Origin: Tyto alba | Taxonomy: Eukaryota > Chordata > Aves > Strigiformes > Tytonidae | Assembly (NCBI RefSeq): GCF_018691265.1 | Contig: NW_024881296.1 | Span: forward strand, 11,749,427-11,813,426 | Length of the DNA stretch: 64,000 bases | Direction: 5' to 3' | Part shown: positions 40,816-51,884 of the stretch, piece after piece | Numbering within the stretch: the first letter of the stretch is position 1 | Layout: the number at the start of each line of letters is the position of its first letter | Translations under genes and position numbers: made by a program | The notes under the pieces: model-generated | The model's database searches: none | What the model saw: only the letters and a program-made list of their open reading frames with translations | What the model was told of the DNA's origin: nothing

Positions 40816-42222
40816 CAAGGGGACAACCTAAACGTAACATGGCAGGTACTAGTCCAACTTTGTGGTGTTGGATGCAATGGAAGTTTATCCCACTCGGTGG
40901 AATTTACCTTGGTGCCAAAGCTCTGCTTGTTTGATATTTCACCTAGTTTTGGCAGAGTCTTGCAGTGGTTGTCTACCCATAGCTGTCAAAATATAACAAA
41001 ACCTATCTATCCCGTTTCTCTTCTGGACAGGCTGGGGTATAGCCTAGTCTCAGATCCAAATTTTACTGCTGTACAGAGTGAGAGGTGTTGTCTTCTGCAG
41101 GTTGTAGCTGTACAAAATAGCAAGGTAGCTTGAAGCCGTTCTAACATAAAGCTGCATACAAGCTCCAAGTACTGAGAATCAGAGCAAAACGTTTACCTTG
41201 AAGGATTCAGTAGTTTTGTTCTCCTTCTGTGGAACCACTTGTCTTATGAAACTGCTTCTTTCCTGCCTCCATATAAAAATAGGAATTTTAGTTAAAGTGG
41301 TTAATGGAAAATTCTTTGAAGGGTATTATTATTACTGCCAAACGGGAGCTTACTCCTTAGTGCCACGTTGTCCTGTAAGTAGTCCAAACGTAACATGGTT
41401 CACGAACTACATGTCTTCAACTTGTGCCTTGAAGTAACGTGACAGAGTGTCGAGTCAGTCCCTGTCCTCCAGCACTCCCAGGCCAAGGAGGAGCAGCCGC
41501 CCGACATCCCAGCTGGACAGCTCTTGCCACTTTGGTGGAAAAATGATCTCATTTGGAATGGAGGGCAAGGATATGGTGGTCACTGAGATGCTCAGGACAC
41601 AGTACACGTTTGCCTGGTAGGTGGTGTTGCCAAAGCGAACGTGGCGACCGTGCAACCTCACTCACTCGTATTAGCAAAATGTGCAGAAGGTTCTGTCACC
41701 CAGTTGTAAAAATGATGGCAGGCATCGATGTGCAGTTGTAACATATGGGAAGTACAGTGAATGTGGGTGGAGCTGTTCATTTCTCATCTTGAATCATTTA
41801 CGAGATCAGCAGGCAGGCCAGATACAATGCATATGGGAATGTGTGGCTGTGCTGCACATGTCACACGTAATAGCAGAGACTGTGAGAGGGCCCAGAGCCT
41901 GTCCTCGGGAGCTAAATGCACCAGAGCGGGCTGGTAGTTCCAGTGTGTGGACCAAGGGCCAGCTTGGCAGCAGTTTTGGGAGAGCAGACTGGTAGACAGA
42001 ATTTGAGAATTCGCGGACTGAGATCTGCGCTGACTAGAACTACTCCCTCTTAATCCATCGTGACCCAGAATTGCAGAAAGGAATGTTGTTAACCCTGAAT
42101 TCAAGCACTGGAGATAGATACAGATGACAAAAGTAAAGTTGTGGCTTGCTAATCAAACCCAGCTCAGTGCCTGGGTCATCTTTTTCCCTCTGCTCAAGAG
42201 GACAGTCTAAATGTAACACAGC
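40816..42222 (+). repeat. Three diverged copies of a short motif
   Basis: A motif around CTAAACGTAACATGG occurs at 40816-40843, at 41391-41408 (shorter) and at 42195-42222. Copies 1 and 3 agree at about 22 of 28 positions. The copies are spaced 0.6-0.8 kb apart in the same orientation. It may be a decayed larger repeat; the family is not recognised. Confidence 0.4.
41455..41661 (-). other. Coding-like open fragment, unidentified
   Basis: A 68-codon minus-strand frame bounded on both sides by in-frame TGA. It has a marked G/C preference at third positions and natural-looking composition, with segments such as RFGNTTYQANVYCVLSIS and FPPKWQELSSWDVGRLLLLG. No convincing splice sites flank it and I do not recognise the family. 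It may be a remnant of a retrocopy or transposable-element gene, or a chance frame in GC-richer DNA. Confidence 0.3.
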
Positions 42223-44900
42223 GGGTGGTGAAGTTGCAAAACAGAAAAGCGTAATTGAGTAATCTTGCCATAATTAAAGACTTTTCTATTTATGGTAGTT
42301 TACCTGAATCACCCTTTGCATAATCTGAAAGGATATAGAGCTTTCCAATAGAGCGTGCTAAGGCTTGTATCCAGTAATGTTCCTGAAATTTGCATGGGCT
42401 GCCTGTGAGTATCGTGTAGAAAGTGTTGTTTTGATGTGAAAATTCACATGAGCTGGAAATGACTTCTCTCTGGGTGCCAGAACTGGAGGAAGTTCCTCGC
42501 ACTGAAGTGGTGGCTCTTCAGCTGGAGCCTCCTCCCCGCGAGGGGAGCGGCGCACCGGGGAAGGGGAAGGGCCACACCAGCAGCGGTCGCTTGGGCACCG
42601 CTCATCGTTCTGCCGCAGAGGGGGGGGTCAAGGGGTTTTGGTACTTACTTATGTCTTCAGCTGCCAGTAATAATTCTGTGCAAGAGGGTCTCTTAAAGGC
42701 CTTATGACAGTTCTTAAAACAAACTGAAACACTAGCAGAATAGAAATCAGCAGAAACTTAAATTTTAAGGGCCTGAATCCAGACTGCAGTCGGTAGTTGT
42801 TGAGTCAGGCTCTGATGTGTGAGGTGGATTTCATAGCCTCAAGGCTTTAAATAGGTAGGGTAACCCCCCAGTTACACCTCCCTACCAGTCCTGCTGTAAA
42901 GTAATAAGTACTCCAGAAATAAAGGACTGGAAGATGCCTTTATTACAAATGAAAAAGTGCAGTAGGGTCACATATCCTCCTTAAGTTAAAGGAAATCAAT
43001 AGCGAAGTAGCAAACAGAACTCAGCTCTCCAGTCTGAAACTACAATGTTGCCTCCAGCAAACACCACCCTTGTTCTTGCACTCCCTGGGAGCAAGATGCT
43101 CGGGGAAAAGCTACTGTCTTTAAAAACAAAAGAAAGAACAGTACAAGGGTGAGTTTGGGGGCAGAGGGAGGGGGCAGCAGTTTTGCTTTCTTTTTTGAAG
43201 GTCAACGCCCCTGAAATCACCTTCAGTAAAGAAATGAAGCACAAACAGCTCCTGTACCAACATGGTGTAGTTCGGAAGGTATGGGGGGGTGTGAAATTAG
43301 ATGCAGAGAGTCTAAGTGTGCATTTCGTAGAATATCCTGTCCTATCAAAGTGCTGATTTCGTTTGCTTCACTGGACGTTCACAACCAGCTGTCGCTGTTT
43401 GCAGCTAGCTGCATTCAGTTGTGTTCAGATCCCCGAGAGATGGTCCTGCAGCTCCTCAAATCCCTTTTGTGAGGAGACGTTACAGAGTAACAGGACACTG
43501 TGAAATACGGGCATTCAGTGTTTGCTGGGGGATTGTTGCGGTTTGATCTCAAGGAAGTTGGCTGGCAGATTGAGATCAGTAAATACTGGTTTTGACATAG
43601 ATTCTGGCAATTTCGTTTCAGCTAGATTTTCCTAGTTTTTTATCAAGAATTTTGGAGGTGTTTACTAATGCAGTTATTGGAACAATCCTGATTAAGAATG
43701 TGGTTTTTCAGAGTGATTTAGCTTAGCTGAGTTATGACAGCTGTACAAGTCAAAACTACCACATGGAGCTGAAAGTAGAAAGATTCAGAAAATCACATGT
43801 TGAGCCAGAAATAGTTTACAAAAGCAAGTGCAACGTTTAGATCCAGAACTAACCCTGACAAAAGCAGAGTTGATTCGTGCTCCCTAGGTGAATAGTGGTT
43901 AGAGGTATAGGTTTTTCTCTAGAGTACTGTTATTTAAAGACAAGAGGCTTCCAAGATACCCGGAAGGACTTCTCATTAAAGACATTTCTATCTAAAGACT
44001 GAAATGCGTTTAATGTGAAAACACAATTTCCAGCTTCTTGGGACGTGTTTACATCCCATGCTGCAGGTTCCAAGCAGACTTTCTAAATTTTTCATGGCAG
44101 GAGTAATAAACAGTCACTGGGGACAGAACAAGCTGTACTGGCTTTTGTGATGAAGGAAGGAAAGGTGCAGTTGCCCTGTCTACAGCAGTGTTGTCCCAAC
44201 TCGGGCGCTTGTTTCTCAAGTGTAAGCAAAAGGCCTCTGAGTGCTCCTTCTGATACCTGCCAGCTTCTTCCCTCTGTTTTGCAGCCCCTGATGAGGAAGA
44301 GCTTTGGAGTGATGGGCCCTTTACATCCTTTACCAGGAATCCCTGTTACACTACTAAAGGATCTACGCTGATGTGCTTAATTAACACTAAGCTTACTTGA
44401 AATCAACGTTGCGTTCTGTAACGAGGTTTGGACATTGACCAGGTTGCAAAGAGCAGTGGCCAGAAAACAAAAGTTTTTGTCACTTCAGGTCCAGTTTTTC
44501 TGGGGGTTGGGGTATTTGGATTTAAAATCTGGGCTCGTGTATGTGTGTTTCAGGAAGATGGTTATTGAAGCAGCTACAGAGTATGCAGCTTGTTTAGCTA
44601 CAGGTGTTGGGATGCAGCCTGGCAGTCTTGACTGATGTCACTTAACAGCAAAGCAAATTTGCTGTCATGTCGTGATAAAGCTTCTACATTAGAAGCGCGG
44701 GCCTTTAAAAGTGCGTGTTTAAAGCGTGAAAATAAAATGTATTGACTGCTCATTCTAGGAGTAATACTTTATTCTCAGCCCAACCACCAGACTGAGCTCT
44801 GTCATCTGGGAGCTGCACCCGCCAGTGCAAACATCAAAGTTTCTACCGTGAACTTCAACTTCAGATGCTCTGCAACCCTTTTATCTGTTTTTTTTTCCAG

Positions 44901-45027
44901 GTTACAGCAGCTTGACAAGCACTGCCAGGCCACTGCCCAGCAGTTAGTGGAGTTGCTCAACAAACAGAATCAGCTCTTCAAAGAGAAGCAGCTGCTTACA
45001 GAAGAGGTGCAGTTTCTGCGAACACAG
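44901..45027 (+). CDS. SDCCAG8: SDCCAG8 penultimate or last coding exon (127 nt)
   Basis: The first base completes the Arg codon split across the 34.9-kb intron. The following 42 codons begin LQQLDKHCQATAQQLVELLN, continue KQNQLFKEKQLLTEEVQ and end FLRTQ. The strings QLDKH-QATAQQLV and LRTQ match the C-terminus of human SDCCAG8, which ends only about nine residues after this point. The acceptor is excellent (T10 then CCAG). The donor CAG|GTACTG at 45028 is acceptable but not strong. If it is skipped, translation continues for 16 codons (VLCQKKRKSEGNILQL) to a TAG at 45076-45078. Either way the coiled coil ends here and only a short tail follows. Confidence 0.94.
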
Positions 45028-45163
45028 GTACTGTGCCAAAAGAAAAGAAAGTCTGAGGGGAATATTCTGCAACTTTAGCAGAGAAATCTGCCAGCAGTCT
45101 CATTTCAGCTGTTGGATTTTGTTGCTGTTGTTGCTTTAAATAAGGCATTACCTTATGAAAAAG

Positions 45164-45174
45164 AATAAAATAAA
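45164..45174 (+). terminator. SDCCAG8: Tandem overlapping poly(A) signals
   Basis: AATAAA at 45164-45169 and 45169-45174, about 86 nt after the read-through stop of the last conserved SDCCAG8 exon. A G/T-rich stretch (GGTGGCTGGG) follows about 25-35 nt downstream, as expected for a cleavage site. It would produce a 3' end without a further exon. Confidence 0.45.
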
Positions 45175-48003
45175 AATCCATGCAATTGGAAAGAGACTGG
45201 TGGCTGGGCCTAAATTAAAATTCTCATTTAAACCTAAACTAAATGAAGAAAGTGTTTTGAAGCGACAGCAAAACAGCAGAAGTTATTCCTGGTGGCAATT
45301 CATAGCTTTCTTATCAGAAGATTTTGTGTTCCTTTTTCAGAGAAAAGGGAAATATGTTCTTTAACAGCATTAACGTTTAAACAGGAGCTTGATGTTGATA
45401 ATTTCTCTGGGCTTTTTGGTGACATTTGTCAAACTTAACTCCCCCTTCCACCTTGTGGGGGTTTTTTGCCTTATTTTTAAGTCATGTGGCTTTCCTGGTG
45501 CTCCATGACCACTCAACCGGGTGTGAGTTGGTGAATGTGAAATCAGTCTGGCCGAGCGCGAGTCACTGCACTGCATCTCTAGCGGGACTGACTCTTGCTT
45601 CCAGTGGTCTCTAGAAAGCCGTGGCTTCTCATGGGCTGCTCTTGCCTTTCTTTTTCGGCCACTGTTCTTCTGTCAGTCAGTGCTTTGGAAATCAGGGAGA
45701 GGTCTGCATGGTGTCTGTCTTTCAAACTTGTTTCAGAAAAAGGAGGACGACTAGCAAGCGCAGAATGAGGTTTTCAGTAAAACTAACAAATAATCAAACC
45801 CTCGCTTTGTGACTAAGCAAACGAACTATTTCAACCATAGCGTGATGTTTTCTAACTTGCAAACTAGTGAGTTTGCCCAGGATAACTGGAGTTCTCTTAA
45901 AACAAAAGTCATGCGGTGTAGGAAATCTAGTCCAGTGGCACACCTAGCAGGAAACAGAACTTTAAAATATTTAAATCATGCTATTTTTCATATACTTTTT
46001 AGCTGTAGAATTTAGTAAATCTTTAACCTAGGAGAATGAAATCCCTACTTTGTTATGCCTTTAATCACGTCAGAGTGTTTGGTTTTACAGGATTTCCTGT
46101 TGTAGTAGACAAACTTGGTAACTCAAGATAGTGTGAGATTATCAGCATGTAGTAACTACCAGCAGATTTCAGGGCAACCATCGTGCTCCCTCTAGAAGAT
46201 AGTTTAAGAAGGTGGTTGTTCAGAAAAGAAAGTTAAAATTTCTGTTTTAAGGGAAGCAGTCTTGGCAATATGAACAGACTTTTACATGGTCCAGTGGGAT
46301 TTTGTTATCGATAATCTAGTTTATCTGGAAGCGAGCATGCTTTTATGAAGTTGGGCAGAAGTGCAAAAATGATACAAAAGAGGAAAAAAATCATTCAGAT
46401 ATTATACTGCTATCAAGATTTGACTGGCAAAAGCTTCCTTCTTTATGTTCATTGCAAGTTAATTGTGCTCAAGAGGATACTTTTTAACTTGAGAACACTC
46501 AGAAGAGAAGAATGATATAAAAAAATTATTACAAAATGAATCCTAAAAATCTATTTGCAGCTATTTAAAACAGCGGTGGTTCTCTGGGAATTGGAATTCA
46601 GCCCAAAAGAGCTGCCTGGAATATCAGACAATTGGTTTAAGAAAACTAAAGAAAAGTTCACCAGAAATGGGAGATTTCAACTACAGATGTAATTCATGTA
46701 GAAATATATCTATATGAAAAAATCAGCTGCAGAATTGGTGTTGATCAAAGGTGAAAGTGACATCATATTCCACATTTTACTGTATTGTTCAGCAGTTCTC
46801 CTGTATAATCAACTTTTTTTTTTTGAGTGGTGGGTACGGGGGGAGAAGGGGAGAAACCAATCATACCTGATTTTTTAAAAATGATATAAAATACAGTATG
46901 TGCTATTGTATCTTGGGACGTAAGCCACTAGTAACTGCAGTTGCACATTTCAGGAAAAAAAATGGGATGCAGATCTCAAACAGGACACAGATGGAATCAA
47001 GTAAAAACCTGGATGGATAAAGAGAAATGAGCAGAAGTAGGTATTTTTTCTATATCCTATATATAGAGAGAGGGGAGGGAGAGGAAAAGAGGACTAAAAC
47101 TATTTGCAGATGTGGGTTGAATCTGGCAAACACTTAAGACAAAAGGGAGAAGAAAGTGTTTGAAACATTTCTGGGTTTGAAATTGTTGGAGCTTTTTGTG
47201 TTTGTTTTTTTTTTTTTTTTTAAGCACTTAAGAATTTAGAACAAGCATTCCACAGCAAAGACAGATTTACCTGACGGAATTTAGGGGGGAAAAAAAAAAA
47301 ACTTAAAAATTTAAATTGGAAGGGAAAGGGAGACATACAACCCTTAGCAAAGTGAGAACTTCTAGAACAACTCAGATTTTACCATAGGTACTTTTTGGAG
47401 TGGATAATCTTTTGATTTGGAATTGGTTAGTTTTGTCTCTTCTGATAATATTTTCCTTCTGAGGTAGCAGAATCCTCTCTAGTTCTTCCAAAAGGCTACA
47501 ATTTGTTCTGTAATAAATCATAAAACTTCATGTCAAGAAAGAAAGAAAGAGGAGAAAAAAAAAAAAAAAAAGTCTTTAAGTCCAGCTACATTCTGGTGTA
47601 TTGAGAGTCTGGTTTTCATGGAAAACTCATTTGACTGTGTAAAGAAAATTCTGGGTTTTAAAGTCAATGAAAAAAAAGTCATCATGAAAGAAATACCTGA
47701 TCCTGCTACATGCTGAATTTCCTTACAGGCAACATGAGTTAAAAGGCTTTTAGCATCCATGTGGAAGGAGTACCACAGCTTTCAGAAATATCTTTCTCAC
47801 TCTCAGCAGTGAATTACATGCTTTTAAAATAATAATGCTAAATCTCCTATTACTGAAAGAAGCTCGGTATTATTTCAGAATAACCACCTGCCTACAACAT
47901 GATGAAGATGTTCATACTGCAATTTTCATTTCCATAGAGCTAAAAAGGACCGGTATGATCATGTGGGCTGATGTTATAGCACGGGCTGTGTATCAGGCCA
48001 TCA

Positions 48004-48043
48004 CACTAATATTTAATAGATGGCACTAATATTTAATAATGCC
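48004..48043 (+). repeat. 20-nt tandem duplication
   Basis: CACTAATATTTAATA begins at 48004 and again at 48024, giving two units of 20 nt that diverge only in their last five bases. Confidence 0.9.
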
Positions 48044-48379
48044 ATACAGCGTAACATATTCAGGTCCATGTAAGGGTAGTCAAAAGCTTAATTATGAGAC
48101 TGACACCTCGCGTTTGGAGTTTCTCCCTTTAAAAGTCTTTCTTACACTGCACCTCGCTCCAAGTGAGGAGGTTAAGAGATACTTGGCTCCCCTCCTTTAG
48201 AGTTACTGAACACAGATGTGCACAGTATCGCCAAACAAGCATCTGACCTGTGCTCACTAGAGACCTCAGCGCTGCGCACCCACTGTGAGCGTGTTTCTGA
48301 AAGCTGGGAGGGATGGATGCTCCCCACTTGCCGGATCTGCCTCGGCGTCCATCACTTTGACAGAAGTGGTTTTTTCCCC

Positions 48380-48570
48380 TTGACAATCCGCCCGTGGGCC
48401 CGGGCTGCCGGGGGGGCTGCCGGCCGCCTGAGCCCGCGCGAGCACAGGCGGGCGGGAGTCGGCCCTTGGGGCTCCCCTCCAGTGGGGCCGGCGGCCACGC
48501 CGCCGCTCTGCCTTCCCCCCAAAGATCTCCTCCTGCGAGCCAGCCCGACCCCGCGCTCTCCCTGTGCTCG
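48380..48570. other. CpG-rich block
   Basis: GC-rich segment with many CpG sites (for example GCCGGCCGCC, CCCGCGCGAGC and GCGGCCACGCCGCCG). No splice-bounded coding exon or core promoter motif was identified. It belongs to a series of GC-rich blocks between 48 and 56.3 kb. Confidence 0.5.
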
Positions 48571-51408
48571 CCGTGGGGCCGAGACACTAAAATCCACCTC
48601 CTCCCTCGTGACGGGTGTCCTGTTCTTCACAGTGAAGGAGATCTGTGCATGGACTGCCTTTCTCCCGAGCAGAAGTTAAAATATACTCACCCGTGACGGT
48701 ACTCGGCCCTCGCGTCGCTCAGGGGGAGGTACTGTCGGAACTGCAGCTGCTCCCGAGCCGTGGCTTTCGTACGTCAGCAGGAATTTTCAGTGAGGTCCCA
48801 GCAATGAATGCAGTGTGTGACGTGCTCCCAAGTGCCCCATTGGGGTTTGGTTTTGTGTTTTGGTTTTGTTTTTTTGTTTTTTTTTTTTTTTTCCCATTAG
48901 ATGTTAGAGAAGGGGAGCTTTATGTCCAGCAAATAAGTAGCTCGTCTAGCTCTGACGTCAGAAGTGATTCAGGCTGATCCTTACCTGGCCCGCAACTGTC
49001 CTTCAGGAGGCCTGAAGACCGTGCAGGTTACTGGGGGGAGATGTGGGGGCTTTTTAAGCGTAGGCTAATAGTGCCTCTGCCAGGTGTTTGTAACAGCCAG
49101 TGACATTCCACAGCCAGGGGCTGGCGATTGTTTTTTTTTTTTGTTTAGTTTGGGGTTTTTTTTAAGCAGCTAAAAGGAAAGTGTTCATCACTTCTTAGAT
49201 GGAGTTTAGTCAGAGACTGAGTTACACGATGTCAGGTGTAGGTACAGGTAGACCCCCGCTTGATGTCTGACTGCCTTGTTATGACATTTTAAGAGCTGCA
49301 TCACCCAATATTTATCTCACCAGAGTTTGTGAATCTGTAGCTTTGGAAGGCCTGCACCTCCTGTGTGGTGGCTGACCGGCGGGCCAAGCTGGGGAGCAGC
49401 TCAGGAGCTGAGCCTGGCCCACCCGAGGGTTTTGCAGCTCCGCAAATGAGGATTGAGGCACCTAAGCACCCGAGAGCTTTCTAACCAGACAAGAAGGTAG
49501 CGGCTCCGCTCCCCTCCATTACGAGTATAGGTAACAGCAGTTAAACCCTTCAGATGTCCGTGGTTCCGCTCCTACAAACACTTCCAACCTGCACACCTAA
49601 GAATGCCAACCAGGCAGTTAAAACGGGCGCCACGGAGCGGGGAGGGGGGAGGGAGTGTCGTGTCGGGAGGGACCTGGGCAGGTTGTGCTGCAGAGGTCCC
49701 GAAGCACCCTTGAGAGGAGGAGACTGGGAATATCCAGTGACCAACTCATCCGGGCAGTTACCCGGACAGTAGGAGTGACAGATTTGTGTCCGCCTAGTTA
49801 GAGAACTGCCGGTCTCGAATGACACTTGCTTTAGCGTCCGGGCCGTTGCACCACGACGGGGTACGCGGAGACCCTGCCAGCGTTTGCACGTTGTGTTTAA
49901 AGCGGCTGAGGCCAGGCTGCAGCCAGGGGCAGAACCAAGCTGAGGATCAGCATCTCACAAAGCCCTGACACCAGGTAGCTGCGGTGACAGGAGACACACC
50001 GGCACCCCGAGGTTTTAGGGTGGCAGGGTCAATACCCACCCGAGTTACACGCACACGGAGTGAGCTAAGGAAACGCTTTCTGTGGCTGTAGGTGACAAGA
50101 GGAGAAACATGCGAGCTCCTGAACTAGAGGCACACGTGACAACGTGGCATTTCCTGGGTAAAAACCTTCTGCAGTTGGGTGGTGTGAAATGCTACCATCT
50201 GAAAAGGGGTGCCGAAAATGAAGGAGAACCTCTACCCCCGGGTGCAGCTGGGGACGCTCGCTTTAGCAGCGAGGGGGGGGAGCAGGGAGGGAGCCGGGCT
50301 CTTGCCTGGGCGGCAGAGGAAGGGGGATGCTGGGGCACCCCCAGCAGCAGCAGCTGCCAGGAGGCTTCTCCGGGAGCCGAGTGTTGGGGGTCTGGGCCGT
50401 GTCGCCTTTTCAGTCTCTGCCTGAACTCCAGTGCTGGGGGTCACTGCAGCACTAACCGGGCACTGACAGGGAATCTAAGCCCCAAGGCTTTCCGTGGCTG
50501 TAGTTCATTTTCCCTTCACTGGTCGCAGACACAATTGTAAGCAGTTGGTGTTAGTGCATTTACTCTGGGGAAAAAAGTACCATGGTTTTGGTTTTAATTA
50601 ATTCTTTAATGAACTGCAGCTTCCTAATTCTTTTTTAACTCACCCCTAGTTGCCTCACTAACTAAGACGGGGGGGGGGGGGAGGGGGAAGGGGAAGCAAA
50701 ACCCTTTAGTCCTCTAAAGCAAAACCAGCCAAAGTAGAAAGTTTATTTTTATTTCTGAGGTCACTTACATCTCTGAAATTGGAATTTTAGAACTCCAGTG
50801 GCTTCATTCTAAGTAGCTCCCCCAGCTCCAACAGTTTGATGTCTCTCGCTCTTAATTCAGCCCTGAAGAGCTGCCGAGGAAGCGCAAACACGAGCGATGC
50901 AGGAGCTTCCCCACTGCGCGTCAGCCTTCCCCAGAGCCTTCCCGCCGCCCCCGGCAGCCGCCTCCTGTGTTGCTGCGGGTGCCCACCCCGCGCACACGCT
51001 GCACAATTCGCCGTAAACACGCTCTGGCACAAACCTGCCGCCTCCTTCCTGGAAAGGGGAAGGGGCAGGATCTTAGACGTGCCCCAAAACAAGAGCTCGG
51101 TTATTTACTGCTAAACATCAACGATGTCTAAAGCTCATGGAGATCCTGTTTTTCAGAAATCAAACAGCTCTTGTTCTTGCTACCTGTAAGACTTCTGATC
51201 GTAGGAAGAGGTGAGGACGGCAGGCCCAAAGGAAGCCCTGGCTTTGAAACAGCCCTTGTTTACACGGCATTACCACTGTCTTAACCATTTCTCTGTTCCT
51301 CTTCTAAGAACTCGCCCGCAAGCTGCAGTGCCACAAATGAGAAACACGAGCAGCGCGATACAGACTACTCGGCTCCTTACACGCCCGTCTCTTTCTTTTA
51401 TCTTTCAG

Positions 51409-51429
51409 GTCTGCTCTGCACCTGGCTAA
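51409..51429 (+). CDS. SDCCAG8: Candidate SDCCAG8 terminal coding exon
   Basis: A strong acceptor (CTCTTTCTTTTATCTTTCAG ends at 51408) is followed in the required phase 0 by six codons (VCSAPG) and TAA. The human protein also ends with only a few residues after the LRTQ of the preceding exon, though its sequence there is different. AATAAA at 51732 would close a UTR of about 0.3 kb. This is an inference from splice phase, pyrimidine tract and poly(A) signal. Other in-phase acceptors (45341, 48901) and the read-through alternative are not excluded. Confidence 0.3.
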   Translation, partial: VCSAPG

Positions 51430-51731
51430 GCCTCGTCTGAGCCTCACCCAAAGACACCTCCGCAGAAAACAGGCACGCTTGCCGGCTAACTTCAGCTGGT
51501 TTTTTTGTTTGTTTTTAACTACAGAATCATAAATATTTTGAAGCCTTACCAGCCTACCAAACTTCCTAGGGAGACAGCTGAGACTATTCCAAAAGGACTA
51601 GGCTCACAAGCCAGTCTTAACAGCTATTACATAGTGTGGACTTAATTCATAATTTGTACAATTTTTTATAAAATGTTTTTTATGTATTTTAATAATTGAA
51701 CATAGATGTCTTATTTACAGAGTGAAATACC

Positions 51732-51737
51732 AATAAA
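51732..51737 (+). terminator. SDCCAG8: Candidate SDCCAG8 poly(A) signal
   Basis: AATAAA on the + strand followed by a T-rich stretch, 303 nt after the candidate stop codon at 51427-51429. It is the first AATAAA on this strand after 47512. Confidence 0.4.
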
Positions 51738-51878
51738 TTTAATTGGATTCTTATTTTCCTCATTCTGTCCTTCTGAATTCAAGGGAAAATGCGTGCAGGG
51801 GTTAGAGGGGACCGTAAGTCTTGCACGAGCCCCATGCGCTCCTGTTTGTAAACTCACTGCCAGGGTCCACCTGGGAAC

Positions 51879-51884
51879 TTTATT
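51879..51884 (-). terminator. AKT3: Candidate distal AKT3 poly(A) signal
   Basis: TTTATT on the + strand reads AATAAA on the minus strand. It would end a UTR of about 6.1 kb, with the AKT3 and SDCCAG8 signals only about 140 bp apart. The downstream minus-strand sequence is not clearly GU-rich, so this is weaker than the signal at 54468. Confidence 0.3.

Larger units (their letters stand above)
10017..44900 (+). other. SDCCAG8: SDCCAG8 large intron (34.9 kb)
   Basis: A single long intron between two exons whose split Arg codon matches. From 10 to about 39 kb it is AT-rich, with simple repeats and no supported exons or RNA genes on either strand. A GC-richer patch lies near 33.5-33.85 kb. From about 39.6 kb composition shifts to GC-richer sequence, with a CpG-dense promoter-like block at 40.07-40.44 kb and a coding-like fragment on the minus strand at 41.46-41.66 kb. 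The many open frames under 130 codons lack splice signals, conserved motifs or coding composition and are not annotated. Confidence 0.8.
45028..51408 (+). other. SDCCAG8: SDCCAG8 last intron or 3' flank
   Basis: If the gene ends by read-through, sequence up to about 45.2 kb is a 3' UTR and the rest is intergenic. If exon 44901-45027 is spliced, this is the last intron. No additional exon is certain. It contains tandem poly(A) signals (45164-45174), a 20-nt tandem duplication (48004-48043), T18/A18 runs near 47.2 and 47.56 kb, and GC-rich blocks at 48.38-48.57, 50.2-50.45 and 50.87-51.02 kb. Long open frames here (up to 153 codons) lie in the GC-rich blocks and look like compositional by-products. 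Confidence 0.6.

Noticed and set aside
45341..45364. In-phase acceptor candidate giving tail RKGKYVL for SDCCAG8
   Set aside because: Good pyrimidine tract and phase, but no nearby poly(A) signal (the next AATAAA is at 47512). Kept only as an alternative to 51409 and read-through.
48129..48679. Open frames of about 150 codons on both strands
   Set aside because: They coincide with a GC-rich block poor in stop codons and overlap each other on opposite strands; residues are G/P/R/A-rich without a domain.
48901..48936. In-phase acceptor candidate after a long T tract giving tail MLEKGSFMSSK
   Set aside because: The T tract is a low-complexity run and the next AATAAA is 2.8 kb away, so less likely than the candidate at 51409.
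50082..50540. 152-codon + strand open frame
   Set aside because: GC-rich stretch, overlapping frames on the other strand, no recognisable protein features.
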